Numbered from the stretch's first letter, positions 12,634 through 24,552 are shown. The stretch: 64,000 nucleotides of DNA from Annona cherimola (GCA_030490835.1 CM059971.1:101684095-101748094), one strand, 5' to 3'. The notes: generated by a model from the letters alone, not told the origin. Numbers and translations: made by a program.

Positions 12634-12953
12634 CGCATGGCATTGCAATTAGGACGAGGTAAAATGGATGGGTTTGGAGGAATACATGAGGGGGTGGGAA
12701 GAGATGAGGAAGAGGGCTGACACGTGGGATGTGCCGGACTTGAAGAAGATATATAGTATGGGTTTGCTGCAATTGAAAATTAAATAGTTCACTAACACTT
12801 ATTATCTTCCATTTGACGACAATTGTTAACATAAAGTTATATATAATTTTGATGAAATTATGCAAGGGTAATATGCAATTTGTGGAATTATATGGATATC
12901 TGCAATTTCGGTTCAACTATGTAGGTATACTTGCAAATTACCCTTACATAACT

Positions 12954-13917
12954 CATAAGTTGGAAGATGCATCTATAAAAAAGACTTAATTTTTATTTAT
13001 TAATATGAAACTTATATTAAAATAATTTAGCTAAGTAAATATTTTTTAGATATGATATTTTTACTAACGTAAAATCATATATTCTAAAATGTAGGCCAAA
13101 CATATATTCATTAAGTATTTTAATACAATCTAAGTTTTTGATTATTTTCTTATTTCAGCCATTAATTGGCCTGTTTCTCCAGTTTTAATTTAGGTAATAG
13201 GGTTGAATGTAAGATCAAGTTAAGATTTTACGGATAAGATTATGGTTGAAAAAAATCCCAGTAAGTGTCAAATTGACCTGATTTAGGCCCCTAGGCTCTC
13301 ACATGCATCAAAATAAAAATAAAAATTGGGACAACCAATGTATTGCTTGCCGCAAGAGATTGTCATGTTTGTATTTGTGCCGCCTTTAGTCATAGTCATT
13401 ACCTCCGTGATACCATATTATTTATTCAGGTGGTGTTTTAAATGATACAAAATTCTTGTATCTAATATGTATCTAGAATGAGAATATAATAATGTATATT
13501 GAGAATAAGTAAAATTGTGTTGAAATTTGAAAAAAAAAACTGTATTAAAAATGATGGTGAAGTTCAATTCGATAATCATGTATTGTCTGGAATAAGTTCT
13601 CACTTTACTACTAGTTTTAAATTTTTTGGTAATAACTTTATTTCTACCAGTAGATTATTGGCTAAAACTCTCCAAGCAGAGAATTGACGGGAGGTAAGTG
13701 CAAGATTTATTTTCATTTATTGAAAGGGGTTCGTATGGTTTGAATTCATGTATTTGTTTATGCAATGAAAATAGATATTTTTGCATTTAAATCTACACAG
13801 TTGGCATCTATCTCATTAATAAATAAATAAAAATTGGCATCTATCTCTACGGTCATTGCTTTTTTACTGCATCAACACACCGAGAGCTATCAGCAAAACA
13901 GGAGATGGATTGATTAA
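12954..13917. other. AT-rich intergenic stretch, no gene seen
   Basis: Open frames do not exceed 62 residues. Nothing recognised. Confidence 0.5.
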
Positions 13918-14212
13918 GGGTGTGTTTGGCAATTGATAGAAAATGTCAAGTTAAAATTTTTCAAGTTAAAATTTTTCAATATAAAACTTTTCATTCTCCA
14001 CAACTATCATATTTTTTAATCATTTTTTCATATTTTCTTATACAACTATCCTACTTTTCAATCATTTCTATACGACTATCCACACAACTAACCTATCTAT
14101 TTTAATTTTATTTTTTTACTACTCATCATTACCCTTATTATATCACATCATTTGACAACTTTTATTCTTCAGAACTTTTCACCAATAGTTTTATTCGTTA
14201 CTAAACACACCC
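13918..14212 (+). repeat. MITE family A copy
   Basis: It starts GGGTGTGTTTGGC and ends CTAAACACACCC. It is one of the fullest copies, with CACAACTATCATATTTTTTA, ACTATCCTACTTTTCAATCA, AACCTATCTATTTTAA and CATCATTACCC in order. It lies about 450 bp upstream of the MPH1-like start codon. Confidence 0.9.
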
Positions 14213-14487
14213 CAAGAACATCACCACCGTACTATTGTGTAGATTTACCCGGAGTCAGCGACCCATCCAGGTTCGGGAGGTCGTGGCCATTCCCGCGTCA
14301 TATTCATTTCCAGCGTATTTTCTATCAATTTTCCTGTGGAACGGGAAGTTGCGAGTGGTGCGCATGGCTCGATTCGATGCCATGGCCTTCGCTGTCCGAA
14401 TGCTTCAAGCATTGCGACGAGATCTTTATTGAACAATACAGGCACTGCGCCACTGCCAATGAAAAATGGTAGCGTGAAGCGGCGCGA

Positions 14488-14493
14488 CACGTG
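14488..14493 (+). promoter_or_regulatory. G-box upstream of the MPH1-like gene
   Basis: The sequence ACACGTGGCA is the classic G-box context of light-regulated photosynthesis promoters bound by bZIP and bHLH (PIF, HY5) factors. It lies 174 bp upstream of the ATG at 14667, with a CCAAT sequence about 15 bp further on. A light response is inferred from the motif and from the product. Confidence 0.6.
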
Positions 14494-14666
14494 GCATAGA
14501 CAGAATCCAATCAAAGCCAACCTCAAGACCTAAATATCTCTCCCTCTTCTCAGCCCACTGAAACACACGACTCCGAAAAAGAGTCAGGAATTCCCAGAAA
14601 ACGTCCCCGGGATTACAAAGAAGATCGTCGTTGCTCATCAAATTCTTTTTTTTTTTCCCTTCGACG

Positions 14667-16690
14667 ATGGCTTCTGCCTCCCATGCAATGATTTCTGCAA
14701 ACACATGCGCTTTGTCTGGCCATAGGTTTCTGAAAACATATCGAAGGGCGAGTCCAAGGACGGCCTGCCCTTTCTCAGTTAGAGCTTCCTCTGATGAATC
14801 TGACTGCAACACTGAAGAATGCGCTCCTGAAAAGGAGGTAAACTGAAATTTCTCTTCTGTTTAATCTCTCTTGACAGTTCTTCGCCCATTCTTTTGGTTT
14901 TCTATCGACTGCGTACCGTTTATTTTTCTCTGTTTTGCTTAGGATTTTGGTTCTTTGTCTTAAAATGTTCTTACTTATAGAAATCTTCTTTATTAATTGG
15001 GAATGGTTAGTGTTCAGTTTCCTAGTTATTCTTGCCCACTAAAATCATGACCGAAGCTTTGATGATCTTCTGTTTTAATTTCTTGAACTCGTGCTTATGC
15101 GTAATACGGATGATGAGTGTGGGCTTTGTTAGCCATCAAATTGGTAGAATACCTTCGTAATTTTGCAATGATTCGAAACAGTAAAATAAAAGACATGAAT
15201 CAATCAGAAAGTTTTGCAGAGTACAGGTCCTACATTAAGGTTTGAATTACCAATCGGCTAGGAGTAAAAAAAATTTCTTTTATACTCACAGCATTTCATA
15301 AATTTACTGATATAAGTAACATTTTACCCTAAATTATTATTGCACCCACACTGTTAATATAACCGTTATTTACTCTATTGAAAAAATTATTTTGCTCCTC
15401 TAAAAATTTGCATAATTGAAATGATTCAACTTGATATGACTTTTGAATCATTTAACGTCACATAAAATGATTTACTATCATCAATTGAGTCATATTATGA
15501 TTGAATTAATTTATATTAAGGGGTAAAATCAACTTCTCAATAAAGTAGATAACAATTGTATTCATAATATGAATATGAGAGGAATTTAAGATGAAATTTT
15601 AGGGGCATGAAGAGATTTTAAGAAATCTTAGGGGTATGATAGGATTTTCAGCAAATGGTGTAGGTACAAAAGGAATTTTATTTTTTTTTTAGAAAAAAGA
15701 AACTTCAACATCAGAAATTTGATATTCTTGGTTCATTCTATAACTACAGCATATCCAAAAAATCAGAACTACAGTAAAATGTCCATGCGGGTATGTTCCT
15801 TAAATGGGCCAACATGTTTTTCTTTTCTTTGTTTCTTACTTACCTTCCATTTCATTCTTTGGAATAAGGGATCCTTTATTGAAATTATTCAGAGTACTAC
15901 CAGCTTCTAGGGCTATTCCAATTTCTCGCTGACTGATATGGATTGTAAAGCTGCGTTTATGTCTTGGCAACGTGATTGATGATGATCTTGACATGAATTT
16001 AGGTTGGGACGGTAAGCATGGAGTGGCTGGCTGGGGAGAAGACAAAAGTGGCTGGAACATTCCCACCTCGTAGGAGGGGTTGGACTGGCTATGTTGAGAA
16101 AGATACTGCTGGACAGACAAACATCTACTCTGTTGAGGTTGGTAGTTTCAACTCCTGTCAAAGCATATGAGATTGGGAAGTAGAATTACTTTAAAAATTG
16201 AGATAAAGTTGCAAACATCTAGTTCAATCAAGAAAAAACAGGAAACAAGAAGCACTCCTACCCGAAACACAAGGAAATTATCTGTCCTTGTCTGATGTCC
16301 AGGCGTTCTCAAGGAGAATCTGGAAACAAAATGAAAAAGGGAGGGAAAAACTAAAACAGAATGAAAAAAAAGAAAGAAAACGGACCAATTACAATTTACA
16401 GCCAATGTGATTTCTATCCAAGGCCTCGTTCGACCGCATGTAAGATGGGTGAAAAGTAAGATGGGTGAAAAGCTGATTTCCGGGTTTCTTGATATGTTTT
16501 GGTAGTTTACATGTCTACATGAGAGTTATGTTCATGTTGTTCCGTGGGAACGAAGGCCGGCTAAACTAAACCTAAACAGTCCACTTGCGAGCACCAATAG
16601 CATCAGCTGAAGAAACCTTTTCCAACTGCTTGATTTTTTTGTTTTTATTTGGTGGGGGTGCACTTGAAAAACTCGAATGGAACTTTTTCT

Positions 16691-16724
<34 letters not shown>

Positions 16725-17112
16725 TCTAGTTTAGTAAGCAATATTTGTCTAATTGCCTTTGGTGAAATCGCAGCCAGCGGTTTATGTAGCGGAAAATGCA
16801 ATCAGCTCCGGCAGTGCAGGTACTTCATCAGAGGGAGCTGAGAACACAGCAGCAATCACAACAGGGCTGGCCCTCATCTCCATTGCAGCTGCTTCTTCAG
16901 TACTTCTTCAGGTGGGTAAAAGCTCGCCGCCTCAGGTGCAGATCTCAGATTACTCAGGGCCATCTCTTAGCTACTACATCAACAAATTCAAGCCGTCGGA
17001 AAGCATTCAAGCAGCTGTTCCTGTGGAGCCTCAAACTCCTCCCATCTTACTCTCTGAAAGTGATGTGCCAAGCGTGCCTCAAGTTCCAGTCGTTCAGGAA
17101 ACCAACCAGTGA
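14667..17112 (+). CDS. MPH1: MPH1-like chloroplast thylakoid protein
   Basis: Three exons, 14667-14837, 16003-16137 and 16774-17112, all join in phase 0 to give 214 residues. Residues 1 to about 40 are rich in Ser, Ala, Thr and Arg, as in a chloroplast transit peptide. Next come the acidic ECAPEKE and the conserved block VSMEWLAGEKTKVAGTFPPR followed by GWTGYVEKDTAGQTN. Residues 127-148 form one hydrophobic helix, GLALISIAAASSVLLQ. The tail after YINKFKP is proline-rich. This layout matches the plant protein MAINTENANCE OF PSII UNDER HIGH LIGHT 1, a thylakoid protein that protects photosystem II in strong light. The name rests on remembered family features rather than a search. A G-box upstream fits light control. 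Intron 1 contains a MITE-like insertion. Confidence 0.8.
15250..15695. repeat. MITE-like element in MPH1-like intron 1
   Basis: The left end (AAATTTCTTTTATACTCACA) and the inverse of the right end (AAATTCCTTTTGTACCTACA) form imperfect terminal repeats of about 30 bp around 400 bp of AT-rich sequence with no open frame. No target duplication was confirmed. Confidence 0.5.
16440..16473. repeat. 17-bp tandem duplication in MPH1-like intron 2
   Basis: The unit TAAGATGGGTGAAAAG occurs twice in direct succession. Confidence 0.8.
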
Positions 17113-18245
17113 GTTACCCTTGTTGCCAGTTCTGGAGAGCTGTACAAAATGAGTCCAGGAAGAGCTTTCAAAGACTAGGAATTTTTGTACACCATAAAAA
17201 TCTTGTATAAATGATTCAATGATGCTGCCCTTTGCATGCTTATCCACCATAATTAATACTCGTACTTTTCACCTCATTTAAAGATTTTTAAACATAATTT
17301 TCTATTTTATTTTTAATTTTGTTATTGGAATGTACTTTAGTGGTTTCATATTCTTTTCTTTTCTTTTCTTTCTTTTTTCTTTTTTCTTTTAACCATCCAA
17401 CGAAAGTGGGCTACAGTTGAAACAATGGATAATTTCGCAACAAATGGATAGGGACGCAGTCAACCTCCAGAACAAATATAAGAATTTTGTCTGATTCACA
17501 ACCCGGAGCAAATTTCAAATGATAGTCGGGGGTTTTAGCACTGTGCTTTCAGACTATATTGGCAGTGGATTCGTGTGGTGTTTAAAGAGGGCTCAACTTC
17601 CGTGAAATCACCCTACTGCGTAACCTCGTTTATTTTTTACTTTCTTAATGATCGATCGAGCGAAATTTTACCTCGCCATGTATATTCAGTATCAATTGTA
17701 TTATCATAAAATTTATTTCATCCGTCTGGTATTATTATGTATAAGTTTCATTTATAAATGTGTAAAATCACCATTATAAAATAAGTTAATATAAAATATT
17801 AATTTTAAAGTTGTATTTTAATATTTAAACCATCTAAATTATAATTTTTATGTAGATAAATAATACTATAAAATATTCTTATATTCTAATGCATATATAA
17901 GTATTTTTTATAATTTATTCGTGAATATATATCTTTTGAAGAAATGTAGCTGATGAACATATTTGATTTTAATAAAACTTAATATTCTAAATATGATGAA
18001 TAGATTAAATTTTCTATGAATATGATGAATAGATTAAATTTTTAATCAAACATTGGAATATTAAAATTAAAAGGGTTATGTATAGCTAAAATCAGAATGA
18101 ATGATTGACGAGAAATAACTAAGGATTAAAAAATAAATTTGTTATGGACAAATAAATATACTAGGCTAATCCAAAAGATAGGGTGAAAAATTGTTTTTCA
18201 GCTGTACCCTCATTGAAAATTGAAAAGCAACCGGACAATGTTTAT
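17113..18245. other. 3' flank of MPH1-like gene, no further gene seen
   Basis: It includes a CT-rich stretch (17352-17390). From about 17720 to 18065 lies a degenerate relative of one arm of the 40572-41134 foldback: both share TATTCTAAT(G/A)TAT, a hexamer AGTATT block and ATATAT(C/A)CTTTTGAA in the same order. Confidence 0.5.
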
Positions 18246-18518
18246 GATGCGTTTGGGAATGTGAGATGTTTGTTAACACTAAAATTTTTCAAATTTTTAA
18301 TTTAAAATTTTTCACTTTCCACAACTATTATATTTTTAAATTATTTATTTACATCTTTTTATAATTATCATACTTTTCAATCGATCATATATAACTACTA
18401 ATACATCTAAGTTATAACCCATCATTACCCTATTATATTATATTATTTTTTTACTTTTTAAAAATTTTTACACAAAAAATTTTTCATCTAAAGTTTTATC
18501 ACTTATCAAATACACTTT
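18246..18518 (+). repeat. MITE family A copy
   Basis: It begins GATGCGTTTGGGAATG and ends TATCAAATACACTT. The interior has CACAACTATTATATTTT, TATCATACTTTTCAATC and CCCATCATTACCC landmarks. Confidence 0.8.
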
Positions 18519-18527
18519 TTAAGTTAG

Positions 18528-18770
18528 AGGTGCGCTTGGTTAGTTATAAAACCGTTGGATAAAATAGTATAATTTTTTTTTGAATTATAAGAAAATAATA
18601 TCATAGAATAGAAGTAATGATGACGAATAAAGATAGTAAGTTAAAACAAATAAGTCAGTTGTGCAGAAATGATTGAAAAATACAGTAGTTTATAGAATAA
18701 TGTAAAAAAAAATTTAAAAAATAGATTAATAATGAAAACTAAAAAGTTTTAGGTTGCAAAATATACCTAG
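18528..18770 (-). repeat. MITE family A copy, inverted next to the previous one
   Basis: It starts GAGGTGCGCTTGGTTAG and contains AAGTAATGATGACGAATAAA and TCAGTTGTGCAGAAATGATT, so it lies in the opposite orientation to the copy at 18246. The pair is head to head. Confidence 0.7.
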
Positions 18771-18927
18771 AAAGTTTTAATTTTAAATGTTTTTGTTGTA
18801 CATAAACCCCTCCAAAAATGAAAGAAAGTAAGATAATAAATTAAAAGGTGAATAAACACGTTATTTAGATGATGACATGGTGTTGAGAATAATAAGAAAA
18901 AGGGCAGGTGACCATTCATGGTCATTC

Positions 18928-18933
18928 CACGTG
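18928..18933 (+). promoter_or_regulatory. G-box upstream of the LON-domain gene
   Basis: CCACGTGT lies about 150 bp upstream of the ATG at 19084. A second ACGT core (GCCACGTTA) lies 20 bp on. A CCCT-rich leader follows (19030-19050). Confidence 0.5.
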
Positions 18934-19083
18934 TACGGTCAGAGCGGCGCCACGTTAATGTTAAAAAAAATCCTCGTCTCATCGGAACCCCGTAGCGAAG
19001 GTGCGGACCCAGACCGTTAAAAGCTGTTATTTCCCTCCCTCCCTCCCTCTTAGATAAGGAAAAGCATTCCAAAAACCGCAGCC

Positions 19084-22000
19084 ATGAACGGCCGTTGTCG
19101 GACGCCCACGCACACACACTTGACGCCTCTTACTCACCTTCCAAACCCTAACCCCAATTACTCACTTGTATGCTCTATCTCCTTTCCTTTCCTTTCCTCC
19201 AGTTCTTATGGAGTCACTATCCTTAGCAAATCCAGTTGTCTCCGGAGACATCGCTGCATTCCGAAGGCTGGACTGTTTTCAGATCTTCCCCTCCTTCCCT
19301 TCGAACCAGATGAGGTAAAGTTTCTCATCCTCCGCAATTTCCTTTCCCCTTCCCCCATTTTGTAGTTAAATTTGTATTCGGAGGCATAAAAAATACGAAC
19401 TATCTTGAAATCGTTAATTCTATTATTGAGAGTTACCAAGCCTTCTCAAAAAGATAAAAATAGAAGTTCTTCCATTTCTTTGAACCTTCTCTCCTGCAGG
19501 TTCTCGTTCCATCAGAGACGAAGACTTTGCATCTGTATGAGGCTAGATTTCTAGCATTGCTTGAAGAGGTACTTCTCTCTTCCTTCATCATCCATGTAAT
19601 ATCACTCAGCATAAGAAGTCAATTGATTCCAGCACGGCCATTTTGTGTGAAGTGTTCCTGAAATTGCCATTTTCTAGTATTACAAAGAGAAACACTTGTG
19701 ATTTGTTTGAAATAAATGTACTATGGTGACTATGCAATAATTTGTATTTTATTTCGTTAACAAGACATTGTTATGTTTTTCTGTTACTCTCATGGCATTA
19801 TCATTTTCTGTTTTTGTGATTGAGATTCAGAGAGAGTGATAGCAGAACACGGGAGTTGTTTCTTCATCCCTCTTACTCATTCCATTTGATTACAGTCGAT
19901 AGTTTCAAAGAAGAAGCATTTTGTGCATTTTGTGATAGAGCCAGTTCTTAGTGGTGGATCTTCACTTGGAGCCTCCTTCACAGCCAATTATGGTTGTTTA
20001 GTCCTAATTGAAAATGTAAGTTTGAAATTGACAAGCATTTACTTTCTTTGCTTGTTTTTTTGCCTAACATTTCTTCTAATGTTAGGTTAAAAGACTAGAA
20101 ATTGGAGTGTTAGTTTCGATAAGGGGAATTGGTCGTGTTAGCATTGTGAAATTTGTGCAAGTAAGTTTCCAATGACACCGTTGACATGAATTTTTCTTTT
20201 AATGATCACATGTTTTAAAGCTCCTCGTTACTGCAAATATGTTTTCGGTGTTCTGTCCTGTAGCCATCAAGATCAATGACATAGATTACAATTGGCCTCT
20301 GCATATTTTTTGTTCTTGACTTGTAAACCATGTAACCCTCCATCGGCAACTATAGATTTTAGAATAGTTGGCTTGCCTTGGTCGGAATGTGTTATCTTTG
20401 AAATTCTGGAAAAAGGCCAACACTCTGCTGGCAAGAGAATTCAGAAGGATTCTTTAGAAGGTTATCCTGTTTCGTTTCCAATTGCTTTGGTGTCCTTGAA
20501 TTTTTTTTCCCTACATGATAAAAGGCAGGAACGTTATAGGAAAAAACAAGAACATCTGTTTGTATGCCTATTTTATTCTTTCATTCTCTTTAACTGCTGA
20601 ATCAATCTGTATTTAAGTGTCCATGTCCATCTTATATGTTTTTTCAACTTTTACTCTTGAAGCATGGGAAGGGCTTTTTTGTTGGATTCAGTTACCAAAT
20701 TGTCTGGAAAGTTGAACAATCAACAGCAGACCAGTCATCACGTCTTGCTGCTCGCATGTAGAGTATTGCTTTAGCTGCTTGGTCATTATTTTTTGATGTA
20801 GATGAAAATTGTCCCAGACAGAACCCTACTTGAGAGGTCTCGTCTTACCACTTCAAGACAATGTTCCTGATATTCAAAACGAGATAAACTCTATGGTTGT
20901 TGAGCTGTCAGATGCTGTTTACAGTTTAAGTAGCCTGCAAATCAAATTGAAGGTAGTCTTTTCTTGATTCAATGGCACCTCACTTTTCTGTTTACTCAAC
21001 CCTGCTGCAGACTGTAACTGAGTGTTTGTTTGGAATCTCAAATAGTCAGGCTCCCAAGGATGAACCATTGCAGACACCCATCATAAATTCTTTAAGATGG
21101 GCTGAGAGAGAACCGATTATAGACTGTGACGGGGCTTTCGTCCCCTCATTAGCTGAGCGCATATCCTTTGCAGCACTCCAACCAGTTTCAGGTATGTGTC
21201 TCTAGTCCTATTGGTATCTCTATTTAAACAAATTACAGCTTGTCGCATCACAGTTTTTTTGGCTGTACTATCGGTGTATTTGTATTCTGTTCTCATTTTA
21301 GCATACGTGGCACTCTACAAAATCACTGGGTTCGTGAAACTAACAGAGGACTTTGGAATGGAATTGTAGGCTCATTGCTCATTCCTTAGGGCATGTTTGT
21401 ACTTTGTATAAGATGTATTCCAAAGCAGGTATATTGGATAGCTACATTTCAAATACATGAATGATAGAAAAATAGAGGATGGTATTTTTATTTATTTTTT
21501 GATGAGAGAAGATGGTATTAGTACAGTAAACGGTTTTGTTAAAGATTAAAAGATAATAATTGATCCCATAAGTAATAGTGAGAAAAAATAAGGTTGTTGA
21601 AAATGGTTATAGCATCACAACGTATAAATTAGAATGGACATGAAAGGAGCGCAGTTCAGTTGTCAAACGCTCTCCATCCAAAAACATTCATAGAAAACTC
21701 TTAGCCATCACTGCTAGTTGGGTCTTGTTCATTGGAGGATTTATTCAATCCAAGGGTTGAAATTTCGTCATGCTGCATTGGGCCTTATCACCGGAATTGC
21801 TCAGTGGAAAAAAAAAAAAAATTCCAGTGAATGGAAGGCTCAACGTTAGACTTCTTTTAGATGGGCATGGGACTAGCTGATGCATTACCATTGGAAAAAA
21901 AACTCCATTAACTGTACATAGTCACATATATTTTTATTTTGTGCGATTTAGGAGATCCTGGGCATTGTGATGCCTAATTTTAACCTTAAAAGGAAGAAAA

Positions 22001-22188
22001 ACGTAATTCAAGCGGTGTTGCGATGGACAGGAATGACAAGTTCAGAGCTGAGGACCTTGCAGAATGAGAAGCTACAGGCAATGAAGTTGACAGACACAGC
22101 AGAGAGACTAGCCAGTTCATCCAAACTAGTCAAGCAGAACATTGCCATGGTTGCAGCCAAGCTGGCCATCCAATCCTTAAATGCATGA
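19084..22188 (+). CDS. Plastid-type LON substrate-binding-domain protein
   Basis: Seven exons join in phase: 19084-19314, 19500-19568, 19896-20015, 20086-20160, 20818-20952, 21011-21191 and 22031-22188, giving 322 residues. The first 60 or so residues are rich in Ser, Thr, Arg and Leu and resemble a chloroplast transit peptide. The LON N-terminal fold starts at DLPLLPFEPDE (about residue 67) and continues through VLVPSETKTLHLYEARFLAL, HFVHFVIEPV, YGCLVLIEN and LVSIRGIGRV. A C-terminal helical part contains INSLRWAEREP, FVPSLAERISFAALQPVSG and the ending VAAKLAIQSLNA. This matches the small plant family of chloroplast LON-domain proteins that lack the AAA+ and protease domains of Lon. No catalytic activity can be assigned. 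The start at 19084 is the first in-frame ATG. Confidence 0.88.
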
Positions 22189-22440
22189 TTGGCTACAGAA
22201 GGCTGATTTCTTCCAGCTGGGGAAGATCCGGCCAACTCCAGTGTCACCATGCGTCGTATGTACTGGAAATAGCTTCCAACCAATGAAACACGAACTGTTT
22301 GTCTGTTAGAAAGTATAAACAGGACTTTTTCATTATCAATTCTCAAGCTCGAGTATTTCATACCATTAATGACGGACGTTGGGTCTCATGCTCTAATTCA
22401 CTGGGAAAGTAATAAATGTTTTTGATAAATACTTTTTATT
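22189..22440. other. 3' flank of the LON-domain gene
   Basis: Probable 3' untranslated sequence. An AATAAATG signal at about 22410 could serve polyadenylation. Confidence 0.4.
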
Positions 22441-22726
22441 GGGGGTGTCTGGTTACCTTCGAAACTATTTAAACTAAAACTTCTTAATTTAAAACTTTTC
22501 GTTCTCCGTCATTATCTTTTTTTAAAAATTTGTATATTTTTCCATACAATTGTCATACTTTTCAATCAGTTTTACATAACTACTTATATAATTTTTATAT
22601 TTTAACTTCATTCTTTTTTACTTCTTATTATTACTCTTGTCATATCACATCATTTCTCACATTTTAAAAACTTTTACACTATGAACTTTTTATTTAAAAG
22701 TTGTATCATTTTCCAAAAACAAATTG
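22441..22726 (+). repeat. MITE family A copy
   Basis: The copy starts GGGGGTGTCTGG. It carries CCATACAATTGTCATACTTT, CATATCACATCATTTCTCA and a worn right end near TTTTCCAAAAACAA. Confidence 0.7.
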
Positions 22727-22985
22727 TTCAAAAAAATTTATTTAAATTATAATTTTTTAATCTAAAATTTTATACTTTCAACAATTATTCTATTCTTTAG
22801 TTATTTCTTCATATTTTCTTATAAAACTACTATACTTTTTAATCATTTATATATAATCATTAATATAACTAACAAATCTATTTTAATTTTTTATTCATTG
22901 TCATTGTCCCTATTATATGATTTCGTTTTCTTTCATTTAAAAAACTTATATACCAGTTACTTTTCATGCAAAAGTTTGACGAATG
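22727..22985 (+). repeat. MITE family A copy, tandem to the previous
   Basis: It contains AACAATTATTCTATTCTTTA, ACTACTATACTTTTTAATCA and CTATTATATGATTTCG in family order. The right end is replaced by the foldback element beginning near 22990. Confidence 0.65.
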
Positions 22986-23262
22986 ATTGATTTCCGACCG
23001 GTCAAAAAATTTATTTTTTTTATTTTTTTTTGAAAAATAATTTTATAAACTTGTTAATCTAGTTATATTTAATTTATAAACCAAGTTTTATCATTTTTAG
23101 ATATGTCTATATATTTATTTTGGATTTTTAAATACAGGGGTATTTAAGTCATTTTTCTCGTTTATAAAATTATTTTCAAAAAAAAATAAAAAAAATAAAA
23201 TTTTTGACCGGTCGAAAATCACCGGATTTCCGACCGGTCTGAAAAGATCGGTGCTCCAAAAG
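22986..23262. repeat. Hairpin-capped foldback element
   Basis: Inverted ends of about 58 bp (GACCGGTCAAAAA followed by T-rich sequence ending at TTATAAAC) enclose the shared core (CTTGTTAATCTAGTTATATT, ATTTTTAGATATGT). The palindrome GACCGGTC occurs at 22996-23003, 23206-23213 and 23232-23239, so the right end has a doubled cap. Confidence 0.75.
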
Positions 23263-23370
23263 TTTTATCACTTTCTAATACATTTATACGAAGTCAGTGG
23301 ATAGTTGTATAATAATGGTTGAAAAGCATAATAGTTGTAAAAAAAAAAATGAATAAATGATTAATGATAA

Positions 23371-23735
23371 CTAGTCCGATTAATCGGACTAGGCAAATGT
23401 CTTGTTAGTCTATTTCAAAAAACCCATTTAAAATACATTTTTTTCTTTTTTCTTTACATACATGTTTATCTAAATATATTTAACATATAAAGTTATAAAC
23501 TGAGTTTTACCATTTTTTGATATGCATGTATATGTTTTGACATTTTTAAATATCTGTGTATATGTATATTTAGATTATCCTTTTTTTAAAATATCAAAAG
23601 ATATACGTATCCAAAAATGGTAAAAAATTAAAAATTGATTTATATGTTAAATACACTTAGATAAATAAGTATATAAAATAAAAAAATATTTTAAATGAGT
23701 TTTTTCACATAGGCTAAACGAACATTAACTTATTC
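23371..23735. repeat. Hairpin-capped foldback element
   Basis: The left edge is a perfect 22-nt palindrome at 23371-23392 with arms CTAGTCCGATT. It is followed by a T-rich zone and the family core (CATGTTTATCTAAATATATT, GAGTTTTACCATTTTTTGAT), which recurs inverted (AAAAATGGTAAA, AAATACACTTAGATAAA) toward 23690. No open frame lies inside. Confidence 0.7.
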
Positions 23736-23744
23736 TGAACTAAC

Positions 23745-24075
23745 AGGATCGCATAAGCCCACTTCAAAAAAATCTATTCACAATATTTTTCTGATTTTTT
23801 ATTTATATACTTGTTTATCTAAGCGTATTTAACATATATATCTAATTTTACCATTTCTAGATATGTGTATTTATTTTTTGAAAATTTTAAATATCTGTGT
23901 ATATATGTGTATTTAAAATACACTTATCTTTAAAAATCTCAAAAAATATGAACACGTATTAAAAAATAGTAAAACTTAGTTTATATTAAATATATATTGA
24001 TAAACAAGTGAACGAAGAAAAAAGTTAAAAAAAATATTATAAATGAGTTTTTTGAAGTAGACTTGGTGAAACATT
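23745..24075. repeat. Foldback element, tandem to the previous
   Basis: The core ACTTGTTTATCTAAGCGTAT and ATTTTACCATTTCTAGATAT recurs inverted as AAATAGTAAAACTTAGTTTA and ATTGATAAACAAGTGAACGA. The outer ends contain CCACTTCAAAAAAATCTATT and its inverse relative GAGTTTTTTGAAGTAGACTT. Confidence 0.7.
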
Positions 24076-24277
24076 TGTTTTGTATATGCTTAAGATCATT
24101 TCTCAACTAAAAAAAATGACAATGAAAAGTTTTAGTCCAAAATGTTTTGCACGTCAACAAATATAATCTAAAGGAAATGAGACGACAATTGGATAAGATT
24201 TTATACTTTCCAAATGAAATTTTCTATTTTCAATCTAATTGCTTGTTTTTTGGCACATAACAAATTTTTTTTCCAAT

Positions 24278-24552
24278 GAGGTGTTTGTTTGCATCCAAAA
24301 TTTTTCAAATTAAAACCTTTTAACCCTCTATAATTACCATATTTAAAAAATAAATTTTCACTTTTTTCATGTACAACTACTATATTTTTCGATAATTCAT
24401 ATACAATTACCCATATATCTAGCATATCTATTTTAATTTTATTTTTTTACTACTCATTATTACCCATGTCATATCTAATCATTTTATCTTGTTTAAAACA
24501 ACTTTTATACTAAAAATTTTTCATAAAAAGTTTCGTAACTTTCTAAATGCAC
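24278..24552 (+). repeat. MITE family A copy
   Basis: It starts GAGGTGTTTGTTTGC and ends TTTCTAAATGCACC. Family landmarks such as CTATAATTACCATATTT and ACTACTCATTATTACCCATG are in order. Confidence 0.75.

Larger units (their letters stand above)
11159..12944. mobile_element. Mutator-like element carrying a gene fragment (Pack-MULE-like)
   Basis: The left end (AGTAATTTGCGTATAC onward) and the inverse of the right end (AGGGTAATTTGCAAGTATAC onward) align for about 105 bp with roughly three quarters identity. They share AAATTGCAG, CAAATTG, ATATTACC and ATAATTTCA blocks. The element is flanked by TGCATAGCT (11150-11158) and TACATAACT (12945-12953), which agree at 7 of 9 bases and look like an aged 9-bp target duplication, the length made by Mutator transposases. 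No transposase is visible in the 1.8-kb interior. Instead it holds a heat-shock-factor exon fragment (11333-11485) and unassigned sequence, including a G-run at 12609-12633. Long TIRs, a 9-bp duplication and captured host sequence are the Pack-MULE signature. Confidence 0.7.
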
